DNA of 64,000 bases, taken from Domibacillus aminovorans. GTDB taxonomy: Bacteria; Bacillota; Bacilli; Bacillales; Domibacillaceae. A program made the translations under genes and the position numbers. The notes below the pieces were generated by a model. The model saw only the letters and a program-made list of their open reading frames with translations, made no database searches and was not told where the DNA came from. Positions 61,032-64,000 of the stretch are shown here, one piece after another. The DNA is taken from the NCBI RefSeq assembly GCF_001643235.1, contig NZ_LQWY01000022.1, forward strand, positions 46,721 to 110,720, given 5' to 3'. Position 1 is the stretch's first letter. Each line of letters begins with the position of its first letter.

Positions 61032-61187
61032 TTTAATAATCCGGAAATAAACTAGACACGTAGATTTAAGGGATATGTACAAAAAACACAGAAGGTAGCT
61101 GAGAAGGTGAAAAGGGTAACTATTGAGGAACAATGATTAATGAACATAACTGTTTAGAGGATTATAAATTGAAATAAAAAGAGTACA

Positions 61188-61226
61188 GCCAATTAAAATT
61201 GTTATATGAGAACAGTTTTAATTGGC
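61188..61226 (-). terminator. Terminator for SLH gene (minus strand)
   Basis: GCCAATTAAAAT and GTTTTAATTGGC arms around a 13-15-base loop, just past the end of the minus-strand SLH gene. On the minus strand the following bases are TGTACTCTTTTTA. Confidence 0.7.
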
Positions 61227-61253
61227 AGATAATGCAGATTCTAAATTAAATAA

Positions 61254-62222
61254 CTAATTTTTAAGTTGAAAGCCGTAGATAGCATTCGTCAATCTATATT
61301 GAATACGTTCAAATGCTTTTGCTTCACGTGATTCAAGTTGATTAGATTCATAATAAGGATGCTCACCAACACTTTGATAGCAATAGTAGTAGTTATTGTA
61401 CTTTTTAATTATATCGTAAGGTGCTGTTTCATAGTAATCCCAATTTGATGCGGGAATGATATGAATTGAAACAAGGTAAGGTTCAAACCCAAGATGTGTG
61501 GTGTTATTGTAATAAAAGTGTGTTGAACGAACGCCATCCTCATTCACCTCATCTTCAAAAATTACTTGCGACTTCATGTAGTTGGGCAATTCAATCTTAT
61601 AGTTAAAACTATCATTGTAAAAAGTAAACGTTTTAAAGTCATCACTTATAACTTTTGCTAAGAAGACAGAAAACTGAGCACGGGTAAGCGTTGCACTTGG
61701 TCTAAATGTGCCATCAGGATAGCCTACAGTGATATTATGTTCTGCAAGAGCGGAAATGTATGGTCGTGCCCAATGACTTGATGATACGTCTTTGAAACTA
61801 ACATTCTTGGTTGCTTTTAATTTAAAAGCAGATACAATCATCCTAGCCATTAATTCACGTGTCATAGGCTCATTTGGTTTTAAATGAGTACTTTTTGGAA
61901 AAATCCCTTCATCCATAATAGCCGCAGCATGTTTATAACCACTATTCATTGTAGATAAATCTTTAAATCCGGGATTTGGTCGGTTTGATAAATCTAAATT
62001 TAATGCATTGGCTAGTAAAATCATTGCTTGTATTCGAGTTACAGGTGCCTGTGGACGAAAAGAATCGTCATAAAAGCCATTAATGATTTTTTTGTCCGTT
62101 AAGTATGTAATTTCATCTTTTGCCCAATAGGTATTGTCAACATCTTTGAATGCAGCTGAAGCAAAAATAGCACTGGTGAAAAACAAACAACAAGCTATCA
62201 GTATACTAAAAAGTTTTTTCAT
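61254..62222 (-). CDS. Three-SLH secreted protein with unknown C-terminal domain
   Basis: A 322-residue exported protein. Signal peptide about 1-23 (ends FASA), then three SLH repeats (about 25-75, 85-135, 140-195) with FKDVDNTYWAKDEI, FRPQAPVTR and FRPSATLTR. Residues 200-322 are a tyrosine-rich soluble domain I do not recognise. ATG 62222 follows GGAGG. Layout parallels the 409-residue SLH protein at 12755, but the C-terminal parts are not obviously related. Confidence 0.85.
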   Translation of the reverse strand: MKKLFSILIACCLFFTSAIFASAAFKDVDNTYWAKDEITYLTDKKIINGFYDDSFRPQAPVTRIQAMILLANALNLDLSNRPNPGFKDLSTMNSGYKHAAAIMDEGIFPKSTHLKPNEPMTRELMARMIVSAFKLKATKNVSFKDVSSSHWARPYISALAEHNITVGYPDGTFRPSATLTRAQFSVFLAKVISDDFKTFTFYNDSFNYKIELPNYMKSQVIFEDEVNEDGVRSTHFYYNNTTHLGFEPYLVSIHIIPASNWDYYETAPYDIIKKYNNYYYCYQSVGEHPYYESNQLESREAKAFERIQYRLTNAIYGFQLKN

Positions 62223-62361
62223 AAAGATTCCTCCATTTTTAAATTAGTTAGACTATTCAAGGACTCCTTTACATTACCAAATTTCTATAATAAAGGATAT
62301 AATTAAATAGTAAATATTTCAAATAAGAGAATAATTCGTCACAAAGAAAGCAAAATCCGAA

Positions 62362-62391
62362 CATGTCATATTGGCATGTTTTTTCTTTTTC
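62362..62391 (+). terminator. Terminator-like hairpin
   Basis: ACATGTCATATTGGCATGT forms a short stem followed by TTTTTCTTTTTC. No gene on the plus strand precedes it, so the role is unclear. Confidence 0.4.
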
Positions 62392-62516
62392 AATGAGCAG
62401 CATGATAAAATATAACTAAAAGAATGTGCGAGGGGTAGAAATAACGAGTAATTTTAAATAGATATAATCGAATTTAGATGATTTTTTAATATATTTTATA
62501 GAATTGAGGATATAGT

Positions 62517-63437
62517 ATGAATAGTTTTGTTGTTATGCAAGGCCACACATATCAAGAAGAAAAAGAGCAAGGTATTATTTGGTCTCCTCAAAAAGATAAA
62601 GGGGGCAATACGCCACATTCGTGGTTGCGCATGACCAATGTGAAGGAAGGCGATAGATTCTTCCATTATGTAAAAGGAAATATCAGTGCAATTAGTGTTG
62701 CAGTATCAAACTGTCAAGAAGCAGCTAAGCCAACTGCCATACAAAATTTCGAGCAATGGGGAGAAAATGGCTATTTAGCGCAGCTTCAATATCATGAATT
62801 AGAAGTACCTTTAAACATACGTACGAATTTTGATGCATTGCTGCCACTTCTACCGCTTAAATATTCACCATTTCAACAAGATGGTAATGGTAATCAAGGT
62901 TACTTATACCCATGTAATGAAGAGCTAGCGATTAAATTATTAGAGCTTATTAGTGATCTTAATATTTATGAAGTAGAGGTAGAGCAGCTTGAATTAGCGA
63001 TTGGCACAGTCCGTCGAACAGAGCGTAATACGATTGTACCGATAATTGCTGAAACAGAAGCGGAAGCGAAGGCAAAAATTCGTATAGGTCAGCAAAAGTT
63101 CAAACGTGAATTATTGCCTTTATGGGATCATAAATGTGCACTTTGTGGAATTGAACTACCTGCGTTATTACGAGCAAGTCATTCAAAGCCCTGGAAAGAT
63201 AGTACCGATGTAGAGCGAGTAGATCCGTTTAACGGTGTGCTTTTATGTTGCAATCACGATGCATTATATGATAAAGGCTATATCGCATTTGATGGACAAG
63301 GACGACTGCATATTTCATCTCAAATACCAGAAATGGATTATGTCAAATATAATATTCGTCCAAAAATGAAGATTGCTCGATATGAAGAAAATAAGCCGTA
63401 TTTTAAATGGCATAAAAGGGATATTTTTCAATATTAA
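62517..63437 (+). CDS. HNH endonuclease with EVE-like N-terminal domain
   Basis: 306 residues. The N-terminal domain (about 1-80; SFVVMQGHTYQEEKEQG, WSPQKDKGG, VKEGDRFFHYVKG) resembles the EVE/PUA-like fold that reads modified bases. The C-terminal HNH domain (about 215-275) has CALCGIEL, SHSKPWKDS, CNHDALYD: two Cys pairs, HxxxW and a catalytic His. EVE-HNH fusions act as modification-dependent restriction nucleases against phage. No other defence gene is adjacent. AT-rich. ATG 62517 follows GAGG. Confidence 0.82.
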   Translation: MNSFVVMQGHTYQEEKEQGIIWSPQKDKGGNTPHSWLRMTNVKEGDRFFHYVKGNISAISVAVSNCQEAAKPTAIQNFEQWGENGYLAQLQYHELEVPLNIRTNFDALLPLLPLKYSPFQQDGNGNQGYLYPCNEELAIKLLELISDLNIYEVEVEQLELAIGTVRRTERNTIVPIIAETEAEAKAKIRIGQQKFKRELLPLWDHKCALCGIELPALLRASHSKPWKDSTDVERVDPFNGVLLCCNHDALYDKGYIAFDGQGRLHISSQIPEMDYVKYNIRPKMKIARYEENKPYFKWHKRDIFQY

Positions 63438-63500
63438 AATCCTACAATAAAGGCATAGAGTATGACTTACTTTGGTGGCTATAAGGAACATTTCTTTTAA

Positions 63501-63755
63501 AAAAGCTGTCAAAGCTTTTTCAGTTACCACAACCAAGGTGATATTCATGAGGACTGCATGAACATTATTTTAAACGACCTCGTGGAGCTGATGAATCCCC
63601 GCTATATTGAAGTATGAGGAAAATTCACACCGCGTGGCGGCATATCCATTGACTCGTATACGAATTACGGACGTTCAGGGACGAAGTATGAGGAGATGGC
63701 GGATTACCGAATGATGAACCATGATCTGTATCCAGAGACGATTGATAACCGGTAA
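63501..63755 (+). pseudogene. queF: queF (preQ0 reductase) C-terminal remnant
   Basis: [14 protein letters not shown], then [16 protein letters not shown], a TGA (63615) where the family has Trp, then [28 protein letters not shown] and a final ETIDNR. This is the last 80 residues of QueF, the NADPH-dependent 7-cyano-7-deazaguanine reductase of queuosine synthesis. The N-terminus is missing and TGG became TGA. Confidence 0.9.
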
Positions 63756-63772
63756 CGGGGCATGGTCACCTG

Positions 63773-63811
63773 AAAAAAAAGTTAACTAGTAAAAACTAGT
63801 TAACTTTATAA
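63773..63811 (-). terminator. Terminator for the repeat-protein gene (minus strand)
   Basis: AAAGTTAACTAGT and ACTAGTTAACTTT perfect 13-base arms around four bases; on the minus strand it is followed by TTTTTTT. Confidence 0.9.
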
Positions 63812-63865
63812 TACGAAGGCACTTGTTAGTTCAATAAGAAGACAAGTGTCACACTCTTCAAATAG

Positions 63866-64000
63866 CTAAAATAGCTTTTGAATATTTTTAAAACAAGAAG
63901 TCATTCCAATTAAAGAAGTTGCTTCTATTACTGTGTCGTCGGTTACGGGAAGTTCGACGTTTTCTACTAGTGCGTCGTTGGTTACGAGAAGTTCGACGTT
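63866..64000 (-). CDS. Partial C-terminus of a 13-residue-repeat protein
   Basis: The minus strand stays open from the window edge to TAG at 63866, coding 44 residues. Two 13-residue repeats are seen: NVELLVTNDALVE and NVELPVTDDTVIE (39-base DNA repeat). The tail is TSLIGMTSCFKNIQKLF. Acidic valine-rich repeats and a following perfect terminator support a real gene. Family unknown; the start is outside the window. Confidence 0.6.
   Translation of the reverse strand, partial: NVELLVTNDALVENVELPVTDDTVIEATSLIGMTSCFKNIQKLF

Noticed and set aside
63934..64000. Two repeats at the window end as a CRISPR start
   Set aside because: The 39-base period has no spacer-like variable part, and the repeat reads cleanly as a 13-residue protein repeat.
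1..64000. rRNA, tRNA, CRISPR array or complete IS element
   Set aside because: I looked for tRNA-like GTTCGA arms with CCA ends, repeat-spacer arrays and transposase motifs and found none that held up.

Overview
The window looks like chromosomal DNA of an endospore-forming Bacillaceae-type Firmicute. Evidence: moderately AT-rich DNA, strong GGAGG ribosome binding sites, frequent TTG and GTG starts, an Sda-type sporulation inhibitor beside KinA-like PAS histidine kinases, spore-cortex/mDAP wall hydrolases, and DbpA, YqhV, NrnB, IDEAL and DUF1292 proteins. No rRNA, tRNA, CRISPR array or intact prophage was recognised. LAYOUT: 0-3.5 kb is the tail of a ferric-siderophore uptake operon (two FecCD permeases, an FhuF-like reductase, an ATPase). 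3.7-14 kb holds SLH-domain wall proteins (NlpC/P60-SLH, SLH-SH3-amidase, SLH-unknown). Among them are two soluble PAS histidine kinases, an sda gene under a class-I cyclic-di-GMP riboswitch, and a PadR-DUF1700-DUF4097 module. 14-21 kb is housekeeping and metabolism: CarD, a SET methyltransferase, TVP38, a VOC protein, an amino-acid oxidase, a TRM11-like methyltransferase, and a permease/TIGR03943 pair behind a Zur-like box. 21-26 kb is a cluster of LysM, M23, GH18 and M14 wall or cortex hydrolases. 27-30 kb is galU plus a BcsA-like glycosyltransferase under a second, nearly identical c-di-GMP riboswitch. 31-39 kb holds an M50-like membrane protease, a thioredoxin-reductase-like flavoprotein, NrnB, an alpha/beta hydrolase, a membrane GGDEF-EAL protein, gene remnants and a sigma-B-type SDR gene. 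40-47 kb has a TetR/MATE/MFS efflux locus with paired operators, Rrf2, IDEAL and old-yellow-enzyme genes, and dbpA. 47-54 kb has an MntR-type Mn/Zn ABC transporter, a chemoreceptor, a HAD phosphatase and ackA. 54-64 kb has a PhoP-box alkaline phosphatase, a C1q-like protein, and a second PadR-DUF1700-DUF4097 module flanked by recombinase remnants. It ends with an SLH protein, an EVE-like/HNH nuclease, a broken queF and the end of a 13-residue-repeat protein. HOW IT WORKS TOGETHER: the most striking theme is cyclic di-GMP. A GGDEF-EAL protein could make or destroy it, and NrnB could clear the pGpG product. Two riboswitches could read it, one ahead of exopolysaccharide synthesis (BcsA-like plus GalU) and one ahead of the sporulation-kinase inhibitor Sda. 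Sda sits between two KinA-like kinases. This suggests an RNA-level route by which c-di-GMP couples matrix production to the decision to sporulate. A second theme is dispersed regulatory repeats: five homologous terminator palindromes, paired TetR and PadR operators, tandem cre sites, and Zur, MntR and PhoP boxes. All functions are inferred from sequence reading; no database search was run.
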